Part shown: positions 42,192 through 52,055 of the stretch, in pieces
Layout of the letters: each line of letters begins with the position of its first letter
Position numbering within the stretch: the stretch's first letter is position 1
Origin: Streptomyces sp. DH5
Lineage (GTDB): Bacteria > Actinomycetota > Actinomycetes > Streptomycetales > Streptomycetaceae
Assembly: GCF_020873915.1 (NCBI RefSeq)
Contig: NZ_JAHWGP010000016.1
Coordinates: 100,504-164,503 of the forward strand
DNA: 64,000 bases
Direction of reading: 5' to 3'
The notes under the pieces: model-generated
Told to the model about the DNA's origin: nothing
Databases searched by the model: none
The model's input: only the letters and a program-made list of their open reading frames with translations
Made by a program: the position numbers and the translations under genes

Positions 42192-43478
42192 ATGCCCGTA
42201 CGCCGCGCACGACGTCCGCGCACCGGCCGGACCCGCAAAGGACTGAGGACGACCGCCGTCACCGTGGCGGCCATGGCGGCCCTCACCGCCTCCCAGGCGC
42301 CCGGACTCCTCGGGGAGCCGCGGGCCGCCCGCGCGGCCCCTCCCGCCGACGACACCCGCGGCACGGCGGCGGGCGGCCCGTACGCCGAACCCGCCCCGCC
42401 GGGCGACGACTCCTACCACGTCGAGCTGCCGCCACTGGACACCGCGGACAGCGCGTCGGCCGCCCCGCCGGTCATCCGGGACCTGCGCACCCGGTCCGGC
42501 ATCCCGGCCACCGTGCTGCGCGCCTACCGTGCGGCCGAGACCTCCGTCGCCCGCACGGACCCCGGCTGCCGGCTGCCCTGGCAGCTGCTCGCGGCGATCG
42601 GCAAGGTGGAGTCCGGGCAGGCGCGCGGCGGCGCGGTCGACCGCACCGGCACGACGCTGGGCCGCATCACCGGACCACCGCTCGACGGCCGCGGGTTCGC
42701 CCTGATCCGGGACACCGACGGCGGCGTTCACGACGGCGACACGGTCTACGACCGCGCGGTGGGGCCCATGCAGTTCCTGCCGTCCACCTGGGCCCGCTGG
42801 GGAACGGACGGCAACGGCGACGGCCGCGCGGACCCGAACAACATCTTCGACGCGGCCCTGGCGGCCGGACACTACCTGTGCGCGGGCGACCGGAACCTGG
42901 CCCGCGCCGGGGACCTGGACCGGGCGGTCCTCAGCTACAACCGCTCACGGGCCTACCTGCGGCTGGTCAGGCAGTGGCTGGAGTTCTACCTGCGCGGGGT
43001 CCATGCCGTCCCCGACGGCAAGGGCGTCCTCCCCAGGAGCCCCGGCGCGGGCGGCGACACCCCGGCGACCGAGCCCGTCGACGGGAGCGGGAGCGGCGGC
43101 AGGGAAGACGGAGGCGGGGGAGGCGGCATCGTCATCGGGCCGGACCCGAGCACCCCCGGCACCCCCGGAACCCCCGGCCCGTCCCCGGAGCCCTCTTCAC
43201 CCGCTCCGGAACCCGAGCCCTCCTCCCCACCCGACCCCAGCGGCTCCCCGACCGCGCCCCCGACCGGCCAGGAGCCCTCCGAGCCGCCCGCCGAGTCCCC
43301 CACCGGGACGCCGTCGGCGTCACCCGACCCGACCGATGCGAGCCCCTCGCCCACCTCCCCGGACGACTGCTCCCCCGAGTCCACCGCACCGCCCTCCGAT
43401 CCCACCGCCTCCCCGGCCGCGTCACCCTGCCCGGACCCGGACCCGGACCCGGACCCGTCGAGCTCGTCCTCCGAGTGA
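42192..43478 (+). CDS. secreted lytic transglycosylase with disordered C-terminus
   Basis: 428 aa from ATG at 42192 (AGGAG nine bases upstream). Signal peptide about 1-48. Transglycosylase SLT/MltB-like domain (about 95-280): catalytic Glu in PWQLLAAIGKVESGQARGG, then AVGPMQFLPSTWARWG, FDAALAAGHYLCAGDRNL and SYNRSRAYLRLV. The last 130 residues are Pro/Ser/Asp/Glu repeats (ending PDPDPDPDPSSSSSE), a likely wall-spanning linker. It cleaves peptidoglycan; placed at the end of the mce operon it may open the wall for Mce assembly (inference). A 12-bp-arm terminator follows at once. Confidence 0.88.
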   Translation: MPVRRARRPRTGRTRKGLRTTAVTVAAMAALTASQAPGLLGEPRAARAAPPADDTRGTAAGGPYAEPAPPGDDSYHVELPPLDTADSASAAPPVIRDLRTRSGIPATVLRAYRAAETSVARTDPGCRLPWQLLAAIGKVESGQARGGAVDRTGTTLGRITGPPLDGRGFALIRDTDGGVHDGDTVYDRAVGPMQFLPSTWARWGTDGNGDGRADPNNIFDAALAAGHYLCAGDRNLARAGDLDRAVLSYNRSRAYLRLVRQWLEFYLRGVHAVPDGKGVLPRSPGAGGDTPATEPVDGSGSGGREDGGGGGGIVIGPDPSTPGTPGTPGPSPEPSSPAPEPEPSSPPDPSGSPTAPPTGQEPSEPPAESPTGTPSASPDPTDASPSPTSPDDCSPESTAPPSDPTASPAASPCPDPDPDPDPSSSSSE

Positions 43479-43490
43479 GACGGGGAGACG

Positions 43491-43521
43491 GCGCGGCCGG
43501 CCGCTGAAGGGCCGGCCGCGC
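43491..43521. terminator. terminator at the end of the mce region
   Basis: Perfect 12-bp arms GCGCGGCCGGCC (43491-43502) and GGCCGGCCGCGC (43510-43521), loop of 7, starting 12 bp after the transglycosylase stop. Confidence 0.85.
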
Positions 43522-43553
43522 GGGACGGATGCCGACCGGGGCCGCGCGGGCCA

Positions 43554-43619
43554 TTGACGCGCAAACGGTTCGATTCTACGGTCCGTTCGAACTTGCGATC
43601 GTTGTTCGACATGTCGAAC
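43554..43619 (+). promoter_or_regulatory. endo-arabinanase promoter with paired operators
   Basis: -35 TTGACG (43554-43559), 17-bp spacer, -10 TACGGT (43577-43582), then GTTCGAACTTGCGA and the palindrome GTTCGACATGTCGAAC (43604-43619). Nearly identical in boxes, spacing and operator position to 15648-15713. Confidence 0.8.
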
Positions 43620-43652
43620 AACTGTCATCCCCCACCGCAAGGAGAACCCCGT

Positions 43653-44630
43653 ATGAGCCGCACCCTCCGCGAGCGCGCCGTGCTCCTCGCGCTTCCCACC
43701 GCCGCGCTGCTCGCCCTCATGCCGACGACCGCCACGGCGTACCCCGGCCCCGGCCGGGTCACCGGGTCCGTCGTCACGCACGACCCGTCGATGATCCGGA
43801 CTCCGTCGGGGCAGTACCTGCTCTACGCCACGGGAGGCGGGATCAGCAACAAGACGTCCGGCGACCGCACCGCCTTCTCCGCCGGCGCCGACGCGTTCCC
43901 GTCGCGGCCGGGCTGGTGGCGCACCTACTCCTCCGTGCCGGAGGCCTGGGCGCCGGACATCTCGTACCACGGCGGCAGGTACCTGATGTACTACTCCGTC
44001 TCGTCGTTCGGGTCGAACACCTCCGCCATCGGGCTCGCCACCTCCAGCACCGGACAGCCGGGCAGCTGGACCGACCGGGGCACCGTCTACACCTCGAACT
44101 CCTCCAGCGACTACAACGCCATCGACCCCAACCTCTTCGTCGACGACGACGGGAAGTGGTGGCTCTCCTTCGGCAGCTGGTGGACCGGGATCAAGATGAT
44201 CCGGATCAACCCCGCCACCGGGAAACAGCTCTCCTCCCACACCACCCGGTACTCGCTCGCCTCCCGCCCGTCCGGGACCAAGGCCGTCGAGGCGCCGTTC
44301 GTCGTCAAGCGGGGCGGCTCCTACTACCTCTTCGCCTCGTACGACACCTGCTGCGCCGGCACCGGTTCCACCTACAAGGTCAAGGTGGGCCGTGCCTCCA
44401 GCATCACCGGGCCCTACCGCGACCGGAACGGCGTGTCGATGATGAACAACGGCGGCACCCCCGTCCTGGAGTCGCACGGCAGCGTCATCGGCCCCGGCGG
44501 CCAGTCGATCATGAACGACGCCGACGGGGACCTGATCGTCTACCACTACTACGACGGCAACGACAACGGCACCCCCAAGCTCGGCATCAACCTCCTGAAC
44601 TGGAGCAGCGGATGGCCCGTCGCCTACTGA
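43653..44630 (+). CDS. secreted endo-1,5-alpha-L-arabinanase, GH43
   Basis: 325 aa from ATG at 43653 with AAGGAG eight bases upstream. Signal peptide about 1-31 (LALPTAALLALMPTTATA). Five-bladed propeller signatures of GH43 arabinanases: THDPSM (catalytic Asp), AIDPNLFVDDDGKWW (pKa-modulating Asp), KAVEAPFVVKRGG (catalytic Glu), and the family C-terminus PKLGINLLNWSSG. It cuts arabinan outside the cell to oligomers for the importer at 15767. Its promoter is shared in design with that importer. Normal length for single-domain enzymes of this type, with no binding module. Confidence 0.92.
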   Translation: MSRTLRERAVLLALPTAALLALMPTTATAYPGPGRVTGSVVTHDPSMIRTPSGQYLLYATGGGISNKTSGDRTAFSAGADAFPSRPGWWRTYSSVPEAWAPDISYHGGRYLMYYSVSSFGSNTSAIGLATSSTGQPGSWTDRGTVYTSNSSSDYNAIDPNLFVDDDGKWWLSFGSWWTGIKMIRINPATGKQLSSHTTRYSLASRPSGTKAVEAPFVVKRGGSYYLFASYDTCCAGTGSTYKVKVGRASSITGPYRDRNGVSMMNNGGTPVLESHGSVIGPGGQSIMNDADGDLIVYHYYDGNDNGTPKLGINLLNWSSGWPVAY

Positions 44631-44792
44631 CCCCGCCGGCCGCGCGGCTGCTCGCCCTCCCCCTCGGGCAGTCGACCGCAGGCGGCCTCCTTCGGTGATC
44701 CCGTCAAGCCGTCAAGGGCGCCGACCCGTGGACCGACTGGCCGGCAGGGCCCGGCACGCCCTGCGGGCCGGACCGGTGAGACGCGGGAACGC

Positions 44793-44815
44793 TGCCGCCG
44801 CGTGGTGCGGCGGCA
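44793..44815. terminator. bidirectional hairpin between GH43 and aminotransferase
   Basis: Perfect 9-bp arms TGCCGCCGC / GCGGCGGCA with loop GTGGT, in the 208-bp gap between convergent genes. The remaining gap shows no other feature. Confidence 0.65.
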
Positions 44816-44838
44816 TCCGGCCGCCCCACGAGGCCGGC

Positions 44839-46614
44839 TCAGACCATCTGGCCCACCCCCGCGGCGCTGGGCCAGGCGGCCTGCGGTCCCGGCCAGCCCG
44901 TCGCCGGGGCCGTGGAGAGGCCGTCGGTGCCCCTGACCTGGGCGGCCGTCAGACCGCCGCGGGCGGGGACTCCGGGCGGCGTCGGGCCGGAGGGCGGAGG
45001 CGCCTGAGGGGCCGGGGCGGGGAACGCCGCCGCGGGCATCGGCGCCTGGACGGCCGGGGCGAGCGGCTGGACGGGCACCGGGGGCGGCATCGGCGCAGGC
45101 ACTGGGACGGGCTCGGGAAACTGCTGGGGGGCGGGGTGCGGAACCGCCTGCGGCGCGGGCTGGGCCACCGGCTGGGGAACGCCCCGCGCCCCCACGCCCG
45201 AGCCCACGCCCATGCCCGAGCCCATGCCCGAGCCCACGCCCAAGCCCGCCCCCACGCCCGCCGACGCCGCGGCCGGCACCGGCATCCCGCCGGCCGGGTC
45301 CGCCGTGACGGTGGACGCGGCGGCGGGGAGCGGCATCCCGGTGCCGGCGGCCGGAGCGGCGGCGAGCCCCGGAGCGGCAGCCTGAGCGGCGAGCCCCCGT
45401 GTGCCCGCCCCGTTGGTCTCGCTCACCAGGCGGTCCACTGCCGCCGTGCCCGAGCTGTAGCCGGTCCCGATGCCCTGCTCGGGCACGGCGGCTCCCCTCC
45501 TGGACGTCCCGTAGAGCACTTGTTCCAGGCCGGACACCAGGCGACGCACGTCCTCCTGGGGGCGCACCACGAGACGCAGGAAGCGGCTGGACGAGCCGAT
45601 CTTGTTGCCGCACTCGCGGACCAGGATCCGGTGCTCGGTGAGCATCCGGTCCCGGACCACGGTTCCCTCCGCGCCCACGGGCAGGCGCACGAAGAGGAAG
45701 TTCCCCTGGGACGGGTAGACCGTCAGCCCGGGCAGCGAGGAGAGCCGGCCGGACATGTCCATCCGGTCGCGGCGCACCTGGTGCAGGCTCCGGGCGTACT
45801 CGGCGCCGTGCTCCTTCAGCATGAACACCACGTGCTCGGCGAAGGAGTTGAGGTTCCACTTGGGGAGCATGGAGCGGACCTTGCCCGCGAGCGCCGGGTT
45901 GGCGACCAGGTAGCCGAAGCGGATGCCGTGCAGGCCGAAGTTCTTGCCCAGGCTGCGCAGCACGATGACGTTGGGCCGCAGCATCGCCTCCCGCACCACC
46001 GACGGTTCCACCTCGGCGTCGGCGAACTCCAGGAACGACTCGTCGATCACCACCAGGTCCAGGTCGGCCATCGCGTCCATGAACTGCACGACCGCGTGCT
46101 TGTGCAGGAAACCGCCGTCGGGGTTGTTCGGGTTGCAGATCACCGCCACCCGGGTCCCCCGGGCCCGGATGAACTCCGCGTACTGCGCCAGGTCGAGGGC
46201 GAAACCGCCGGACTCCTGGAGCGGGAACATGTCGACCCGCTTGCCGGTCTCCATGGGCTGGTCGGTCCAGCGGCCGAAGGTGGGGACGGGGACGGCGAGC
46301 GACTCACGGACCAGCAGGTGGTCGATCCACGTGATCAGCTCCGTCGATCCGTTGCCCATGGCCACGCACTGCGGCGGGAGCTGGAGCAGGCTGCACAGCT
46401 CGGCCGTGATGGTGTCGGCGCTGCTCGGGTAGTACGTGATGATGTCGCGCAGCCGCCCCGCCATGTCCTCGAACATCGCCGGGGTGGGGAAGTACGGATT
46501 GCAGGGGATGCAGAAGTCCACCGGGCCGGCCCCGTCGCTCTCCCGCGTCAGCGCCGCCATCGACGGACTGTGCGCCGCCGTGCCGCGGAACAACGAGGTG
46601 ACGTCCTCGGCCAT
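44839..46614 (-). CDS. class I/II PLP aminotransferase with 200-residue disordered tail
   Basis: 591 aa, ATG at 46614. Residues 1-385 form a fold-type I aminotransferase of the HisC/CobD-like group: YYPSSADTITAEL, NPNNPDGG, VVIDESFLEF, PLP lysine in RSLGKNFGLHGIRFGYL, and a C-terminal Arg in SRFLRLVVRPQ. Substrate unknown; could be an aminotransferase or a threonine-phosphate decarboxylase type. Residues about 390-591 are Ala/Pro/Gly/Val low complexity with GVGSGMGSGMG-like repeats, which the family normally lacks. No signal peptide, so cytoplasmic. Monocistronic between two terminators. Confidence 0.82.
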   Translation of the reverse strand: MAEDVTSLFRGTAAHSPSMAALTRESDGAGPVDFCIPCNPYFPTPAMFEDMAGRLRDIITYYPSSADTITAELCSLLQLPPQCVAMGNGSTELITWIDHLLVRESLAVPVPTFGRWTDQPMETGKRVDMFPLQESGGFALDLAQYAEFIRARGTRVAVICNPNNPDGGFLHKHAVVQFMDAMADLDLVVIDESFLEFADAEVEPSVVREAMLRPNVIVLRSLGKNFGLHGIRFGYLVANPALAGKVRSMLPKWNLNSFAEHVVFMLKEHGAEYARSLHQVRRDRMDMSGRLSSLPGLTVYPSQGNFLFVRLPVGAEGTVVRDRMLTEHRILVRECGNKIGSSSRFLRLVVRPQEDVRRLVSGLEQVLYGTSRRGAAVPEQGIGTGYSSGTAAVDRLVSETNGAGTRGLAAQAAAPGLAAAPAAGTGMPLPAAASTVTADPAGGMPVPAAASAGVGAGLGVGSGMGSGMGVGSGVGARGVPQPVAQPAPQAVPHPAPQQFPEPVPVPAPMPPPVPVQPLAPAVQAPMPAAAFPAPAPQAPPPSGPTPPGVPARGGLTAAQVRGTDGLSTAPATGWPGPQAAWPSAAGVGQMV

Positions 46615-46664
46615 GGAACCTCCGTGTACGGCGGGCCCGTGGGGGACGTGACGGGCCCGTCATG

Positions 46665-46702
46665 CCTGGGTGGCCCGCGCGGGGGAGCACGGGCCACCCA
46701 GG
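46665..46702. terminator. terminator after the mutarotase/importer operon
   Basis: Perfect 13-bp arms CCTGGGTGGCCCG (46665-46677) and CGGGCCACCCAGG (46690-46702), 12-nt loop, 70 bp downstream of the mutarotase stop on the minus strand. Confidence 0.8.
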
Positions 46703-46771
46703 AGTACGGAGCGGGGCGCGCCGCCGTTCAGCTCATGTGAGGGAAACGTGACGGCTGCGCATGACGGCGGC

Positions 46772-47932
46772 TCACGCCCCGAAGGTGTGGACCGTCGTCG
46801 TCCGGTAGGTCTCTCCGGGGCGCAGCACGGTCGACGGGAACGACGGCTGGTTCGGCGAGTCCGGGAAGTGCTGGGTCTCCAGGCACAGTCCGTCGCCCTG
46901 CCGGTAGACCCGGCCGCCGCTGCCGACGAGGGTGCCGTCGAGGAAGTTGCCGGAGTAGAACTGCAGTCCCGGCTCGGTGGTGGCGATGCGCAGGGTGCGG
47001 CCGGAGGACGGGTCGCGCAGTGTGGCGGTGTGCTCGGGACGGGTGGTGACGCCCTTGTCCAGTGCCCAGTTGTGGTCGAAGCCCTGTCCGTACAGCACCT
47101 GCTGGTGCGCGGTGCGGATGTCCCGGCCGACCGGTTTGGCGCGGCGGAAGTCGAAGGGGGTGCCCGCCACCGCCGCCCGTTCGCCGGTGGGGATCAGCCC
47201 GGAGTCGACCGGCGTGTAGCGGGAGGCGGCGATGGACAGTTCGTGGTCGTGGACCGAGCCGCTGCCCTCGCCGGCGAGGTTCCAGTAGACGTGGCTGGTG
47301 AGGTTGACGACGGTGGGCCGGTCGGTGGTCGCCTCGTAGTCGACGCGCCAGTCGCCGCCGCGGGTGAGGGTGTAGGTGACCTTCGTGCGCAGGGTGCCCG
47401 GGTAGCCCATCTCGCCGTCGACGGCGGTGTGGTACAGGTGGAGGCCGACGTCGGAGCCGCGGGTGAAGGGCTCGACGTCCCATACCCGCTTGTCGAAGCC
47501 CTGGGCGCCGCCGTGCAGGCTGTTCTCGCCGTCGTTGACGGAGAGCTGGTACTCCCTGCCGTCGAGGGTGAAGCGGCCCCGGCCGATGCGGTTGCCGTAG
47601 CGGCCGATCAGCGCGCCGAAGTACGGGCTGGAGGCGACGTAGTCGTCGAGGGTGGAGAAGCCCAGGGAGACGTTGGCGTGCCGGCCGCGCCGGTCGGGGA
47701 TCTCCAGGGACTGGACGATGCCGCCGTAGGAGAGGACCCTCATGCGGGTCCCGCCGTTCTCCAGTGACCAGCTGTGGACGTCGGTGCCGTCGGCGAGCCG
47801 GCCGAAGTGGCTCCTCACCGGCTTCCCCCGGCCCGGCGCGGCGTGGGCCGTCCCGCCGAGGACGGAGCCGGCGGCCACGCCGGCCGCCGCCGCTCCGGCG
47901 CCCGCGATGACCGTGCGTCTGTTCAGTTCCAT
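46772..47932 (-). CDS. galM: secreted galactose mutarotase (aldose 1-epimerase)
   Basis: 386 aa from ATG at 47932. Tat signal (LNRRTVIAGAGAAAAGVAAG, cleavage near AHA-APG about residue 33). Mutarotase signatures: GRYGNRIGRGRF, NSLHGGAQGFDKRVW (catalytic His region), LTSHVYWNLAGEG (His), and catalytic Glu in CLETQHFPDSPNQPSFPS. It equilibrates alpha and beta anomers of aldoses outside the membrane. Last gene of the MmsAB/ChvE importer operon, 53 bp after the permease, so it likely prepares the anomer the importer binds. A cytoplasmic-type paralogue without signal is at 61243. Confidence 0.92.
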   Translation of the reverse strand: MELNRRTVIAGAGAAAAGVAAGSVLGGTAHAAPGRGKPVRSHFGRLADGTDVHSWSLENGGTRMRVLSYGGIVQSLEIPDRRGRHANVSLGFSTLDDYVASSPYFGALIGRYGNRIGRGRFTLDGREYQLSVNDGENSLHGGAQGFDKRVWDVEPFTRGSDVGLHLYHTAVDGEMGYPGTLRTKVTYTLTRGGDWRVDYEATTDRPTVVNLTSHVYWNLAGEGSGSVHDHELSIAASRYTPVDSGLIPTGERAAVAGTPFDFRRAKPVGRDIRTAHQQVLYGQGFDHNWALDKGVTTRPEHTATLRDPSSGRTLRIATTEPGLQFYSGNFLDGTLVGSGGRVYRQGDGLCLETQHFPDSPNQPSFPSTVLRPGETYRTTTVHTFGA

Positions 47933-47985
47933 GTGCCACTCCCGGAAGGGAAGGGGCCCCGCCGTCCGGCGGGGCCCGAGCTGAC

Positions 47986-49221
47986 TTACGAACCGACCTT
48001 GCGCTTGTTCCACACGTCGAAGCCGACCGCCGCCAGCAGGACCAGACCCTTGATGACCTGCTGCCAGTCGCTGCCGATTCCGACGAGGTTCATACCGTTG
48101 TTCAGCACGCCCAGGACCAGACCGCCGATGATCGCGCCGAGGACGGTGCCGACACCGCCGCTCATCGAGGCGCCGCCGATGAACGCGGCGGCGATGGCCT
48201 CCAGTTCGAAGTTGAGGCCGGCCTTGGGGGAGGCCACGTCGAGGCGGGCGGCGAACACCAGACCCGCCAGGGCCGCGAGCATGCCCATGTTCAGGAAGAC
48301 GAGGAAGGTGACCTTCTTGTCCCGCACACCCGACAGCTTCGCCGCGGGCAGGTTGCCGCCGATGGCGTAGATGTGGCGGCCGATGACGGCGTTGCGCATC
48401 ACGTAGCCGAAGCCGACGAGCAGCGCGCCGAGGATCAGCAGCACGATCGGGGCGCCCTTGTAGCTGGCGAGCAGCATCGTCACCACGAGGACGGCGGAGG
48501 CGAGCGCGACCAGCTTCAGCAGGAACAGCCTGGCGGGCAGGACGTCGAGGGCGAACTCCTGCTGGCGCCGGCGGTCGCGGACCTCCTGGAGGACGACGAG
48601 CGCGATCAGGGCGAGGCCGAGGAGCAGGGTGAGGTTGTGGTAGTTGGTCTCCGGGCCGGCCTCGGGCAGGAACCCGTTGGTGACCTTCTGCAGGCCGTCG
48701 GGGAACGGGCCGAGGGTCTGGCCCTCCAGGAAGATCTCCGTCAGCCCCCGGAAGGTCAGCATGCCCGAGAGGGTCACGATGAACGACGGTATGCCGCCGT
48801 AGGCGATGAACCACCCCTGGATCGCCCCCGCGAGCGCGCCGACGGCCAGGCACAGCACCACCGCGAGCGGCCAGGGCATGTCGTTCCTGACCATGAACAC
48901 CGCGGCCATGGCCCCGACGAACGCCGTCAGCGAGCCGACCGACAGGTCGATGTGGCCGGCGATGATGACCAGCATCATGCCGATCGCGAGGATCAGGATG
49001 TAGCTGTTCTGCACCACCAGGTTGGACACGTTGCGAGGCAGCAGCAGGTCGCCTTCGGTCCACACCGCGAACAGCGCCACGATCAGACCGAGCGCGATCA
49101 GCATGCCGTACTGCCGCATGTTGCGGCGCATACCGTCCAGCATCAGCTGGAGCAGGCCGTCACCCGGTCCGTTCCCGCCCGGCGGCGCGGCTGCCGGGGT
49201 CTTGTCGGTGACTGTGCTCAT
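47986..49221 (-). CDS. mmsB: monosaccharide ABC permease (MmsB/GguB-like)
   Basis: 411 aa, ATGA overlap with the ATPase gene. Carbohydrate uptake 2 family permease with about ten TM segments; conserved [30 protein letters not shown] and a late [16 protein letters not shown] coupling loop, then [19 protein letters not shown]. The insert around residues 175-255 with a charged [15 protein letters not shown] stretch fits the longer MmsB/GguB type over RbsC. Works with 49218 and 50801. Confidence 0.92.
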   Translation of the reverse strand: MSTVTDKTPAAAPPGGNGPGDGLLQLMLDGMRRNMRQYGMLIALGLIVALFAVWTEGDLLLPRNVSNLVVQNSYILILAIGMMLVIIAGHIDLSVGSLTAFVGAMAAVFMVRNDMPWPLAVVLCLAVGALAGAIQGWFIAYGGIPSFIVTLSGMLTFRGLTEIFLEGQTLGPFPDGLQKVTNGFLPEAGPETNYHNLTLLLGLALIALVVLQEVRDRRRQQEFALDVLPARLFLLKLVALASAVLVVTMLLASYKGAPIVLLILGALLVGFGYVMRNAVIGRHIYAIGGNLPAAKLSGVRDKKVTFLVFLNMGMLAALAGLVFAARLDVASPKAGLNFELEAIAAAFIGGASMSGGVGTVLGAIIGGLVLGVLNNGMNLVGIGSDWQQVIKGLVLLAAVGFDVWNKRKVGS

Positions 49222-50768
49222 CGGGATACCTCTTTGTCCTTCGTCATCTGACGCATCAGCGATTCCTGGGAGGCCTCGGCCCGCGAGAACTCACCGGTCA
49301 GCCTTCCGGAGGCCATCGTGTAGATGCGGTCGCACATGCCGAGCAGCTCGGGCAGTTCGGAGGAGATGAAGACGACCGCCTTGCCCTGGGCGGCCAACTG
49401 GTCGATGACCGTGTAGATCTCGTACTTGGCGCCGACGTCGATGCCGCGTGTGGGCTCGTCGAGGATCAGCACGTCGGGACCCGCGAAGATCCACTTGCTG
49501 AGCACGACCTTCTGCTGGTTGCCGCCGGACAGCTTGCCCACCGGCTCGAAGACGGTCGGCGTCTTGATGTTCATGGACGTGCGGAAGTCCTCGGCGACCT
49601 TCCGTTCCCGGTGCTCGTCCACCACACCGCGCCGGGCGACCTTGCCGAGGGCGCTGAGCGAGATGTTGCGGTTGACGGTGTCGATGAGGTTGAGGCCGTA
49701 GTGCTTGCGGTCCTCGGTGACGTACGCGATGCCGTGCCTGACCGCCTCGGGGACGGTCCTGGTGCGGATCTCCCGGCCGTCCTTGAGGACCGTGCCGCCC
49801 GCGTGCCGGCCGTAGGTGCGGCCGAAGAGGCTCATGGCGAGCTCGGTGCGCCCGGCGCCCATGAGACCGGCGATGCCGACGATCTCGCCGCGCCGGACCG
49901 TCAGCGACACGTCGTCGACGACCTTGCGCTGCTGGTCGATCGGGTGGTGCACGGTCCAGTTGCGGATCTCCAGGGCCGGGGCGGCGCCCTCCTCCGGGTG
50001 GTGCGGGGTCCGCTCCGGGAAGCGGTGCTCCAGGTCCCGGCCGACCATGCCGCTGATGATGCGGTCCTCGCTGGTCTGAGGGGCCTTCACGTCGAGCGTC
50101 TCGATGGTCCGCCCGTCGCGCAGGATCGTCACCGAGTCGGCGACCTTGCGGATCTCGTTCAGCTTGTGGGAGATGATGATGGAGGTGATGTCCTCGTCCT
50201 TCAACTGCAGGATCAGGTCGAGGAGTTTGCCGCTGTCCTCGTCGTTGAGCGCCGCGGTCGGCTCGTCGAGGATGAGCAGCTTCACCTTCTTCGACAGCGC
50301 CTTGGCGATCTCCACCAGCTGCTGCTTGCCCACCCCGATGTCGGCGACGCGGGTCTCGGGGTGCTCGTCGAGCCCCACCCGGCGCAGCAGTTCGGCGGCG
50401 TGCCTGAGGGTCTCGTTCCAGTTGATGAAGCCGCGGGTGGCGTGCTCGTTGCCGAGGAAGATGTTCTCGGCGATCGACAGATAGGGCACCAGGGCCAGTT
50501 CCTGGTGGATGATCACGATGCCGTGCTGCTCGCTGGCCCGGATGTCCTTGAACCGGCAGACCTCCTCCTCGAAGAGGATCTCCCCCTCGTAGGTGCCGTG
50601 CGGGTGGACGCCGGAGAGGACCTTCATCAGGGTCGACTTGCCGGCGCCGTTCTCGCCGCAGATGGCGTGGACCTCGCCCTGCTGGACGGTCAGGGTGACG
50701 TCCGACAGCGCCTTGACGCCGGGAAAGGTCTTGACGATCGAGCGCATTTCCAGGACGGGTCCCGCCAT
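49218..50768 (-). CDS. mmsA: monosaccharide ABC importer ATPase, two ABC domains (MmsA/GguA-like)
   Basis: 516 aa, ATG at 50768. Two fused ABC domains: first with Walker [17 protein letters not shown], signature [15 protein letters not shown], Walker [12 protein letters not shown]; second with degenerate Walker [17 protein letters not shown], signature [14 protein letters not shown] and Walker [15 protein letters not shown]. This pairing is typical of the ribose/xylose/multiple-sugar group. Between binding-protein and permease genes in the operon order chvE-mmsA-mmsB-galM. Confidence 0.94.
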   Translation of the reverse strand: MAGPVLEMRSIVKTFPGVKALSDVTLTVQQGEVHAICGENGAGKSTLMKVLSGVHPHGTYEGEILFEEEVCRFKDIRASEQHGIVIIHQELALVPYLSIAENIFLGNEHATRGFINWNETLRHAAELLRRVGLDEHPETRVADIGVGKQQLVEIAKALSKKVKLLILDEPTAALNDEDSGKLLDLILQLKDEDITSIIISHKLNEIRKVADSVTILRDGRTIETLDVKAPQTSEDRIISGMVGRDLEHRFPERTPHHPEEGAAPALEIRNWTVHHPIDQQRKVVDDVSLTVRRGEIVGIAGLMGAGRTELAMSLFGRTYGRHAGGTVLKDGREIRTRTVPEAVRHGIAYVTEDRKHYGLNLIDTVNRNISLSALGKVARRGVVDEHRERKVAEDFRTSMNIKTPTVFEPVGKLSGGNQQKVVLSKWIFAGPDVLILDEPTRGIDVGAKYEIYTVIDQLAAQGKAVVFISSELPELLGMCDRIYTMASGRLTGEFSRAEASQESLMRQMTKDKEVSR

Positions 50769-50800
50769 GGTCGTGCCTTCCGGTCAGTGGTGGGCGGGGG

Positions 50801-51913
50801 TCAGTTCAGGTCGCTCTGCTTGATGTAGCCGGAGTCGACGACGACCTTCTGGTAGTTCTCCTTGTCCACCGCGACCGGCTCCAGCAGGAAGGCCGGGACG
50901 ACCTTGGCACCGTTGTCGTAGGTCTTGGTGTCGTTGGTCTCGGGCTTCTTGTCGTTGAGCAGCGCGTCGACCATGTTGGAGGCGACCTTGGCGAGTTCGC
51001 GGGTGTCCTTGTAGACGGTCATCGACTGCTCGCCGGCGATGATGGACTTCACCGAGGCGACCTCGGCGTCCTGGCCGGTGACGACCGGCAGCGGCTTGCT
51101 CGCCGAGCCGTAGCCGTCCGACTTCAGGGAGGACAGGATGCCGATGGAGATGCCGTCGTACGGCGAGAGGACCGCGTCCACCCGGTCGCTGCGGTAGGCG
51201 GAGGTCAGGATGTCCTCCATCCGCTTCTGGGCGGTGCCGCCGTCCCAGCGCAGGGTGGTGACCTGGTTGAGCTCGGTCTGCTTGGACTTGACGACGAGCT
51301 GCTTCTTGTCGATGTAGGGCTTGAGGACGTTCATGGCGCCCTGGAAGAAGTAGCGGGTGTTGTTGTCGTCGTTGGAGCCGGCGAACAGCTCGATGTTGAA
51401 GGGGCCCTTCTTGCTGCCGTCCTTCAGGCCGAGCTTCTCGGCGATGTAGGTGCCCTGGAGTTCGCCGACCTTCTCGTTGTCGAAGGAGGCGTAGTAGCCG
51501 ACGTCCTCCGTGCCGAGGATGAGGCGGTCGTAGGAGATCACCGGGATGTCGGCGTCCTTGGCCTGCTGCAGGACGTTGTTCATCGACTTGTTGTCGATCG
51601 CGGCGACGATCAGCGCGTCCACACCCTGCGTGATCAGGTTCTCGATCTGCGAGACCTGCTGGTCGGGGTCGTCCTCGCCGTAGACCAGCTTGGTCTTGTA
51701 GCCCTTGGACTCGAGGTTCTCGACGACGTTGTTGCCGTCGGCGATCCAGCGCTCGGAGGACTTGGTCGGCATCGAGATGCCGACGGTGGCTCCCTCGGAG
51801 CCCCCCTTGTCCTCCTCGCTGCCGCCCTCGCTGTTCTGGCCGCAGGCGGTCAGGGTGAGGGCGAGGGAGGCGGCCGTGGCCACGGCGGCGAGTGCGGCTC
51901 TGCGATTACGCAT
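50801..51913 (-). CDS. chvE: multiple sugar-binding lipoprotein (ChvE-like)
   Basis: 370 aa from the third in-frame ATG (51913), since AAGGA lies seven bases before it; ATGs at 51919 and 51922 are alternatives. Lipoprotein signal with lipobox LTAC (about residue 22-25), followed by a Ser/Glu/Gly linker. Periplasmic-binding type 1 fold: [57 protein letters not shown]. ChvE-type proteins bind arabinose, galactose, xylose or glucose. First gene of the importer operon; the promoter must lie in the 142 bp up to 52055, which contain TTCCGGAA (52046-52053) as a possible operator core. Confidence 0.92.
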   Translation of the reverse strand: MRNRRAALAAVATAASLALTLTACGQNSEGGSEEDKGGSEGATVGISMPTKSSERWIADGNNVVENLESKGYKTKLVYGEDDPDQQVSQIENLITQGVDALIVAAIDNKSMNNVLQQAKDADIPVISYDRLILGTEDVGYYASFDNEKVGELQGTYIAEKLGLKDGSKKGPFNIELFAGSNDDNNTRYFFQGAMNVLKPYIDKKQLVVKSKQTELNQVTTLRWDGGTAQKRMEDILTSAYRSDRVDAVLSPYDGISIGILSSLKSDGYGSASKPLPVVTGQDAEVASVKSIIAGEQSMTVYKDTRELAKVASNMVDALLNDKKPETNDTKTYDNGAKVVPAFLLEPVAVDKENYQKVVVDSGYIKQSDLN

Positions 51914-52055
51914 GATCATCATCCTTGATGTCCGGGGGCGGGAGGGGTCGGGGCGGCGGGGCGTCCGAGGCGGGAGTCGAGTCAGGGGACCGAGAACAGG
52001 TGTGTGGGATTGTGCGCGGCTGTGTCTTCTTCTGTGAAGTCGCTTTTCCGGAACG

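Noticed and set aside
44695-46740. 681-codon plus-strand frame opposite the aminotransferase
   Set aside because: Shadow of the real gene; it also runs through a terminator hairpin and has no domain.
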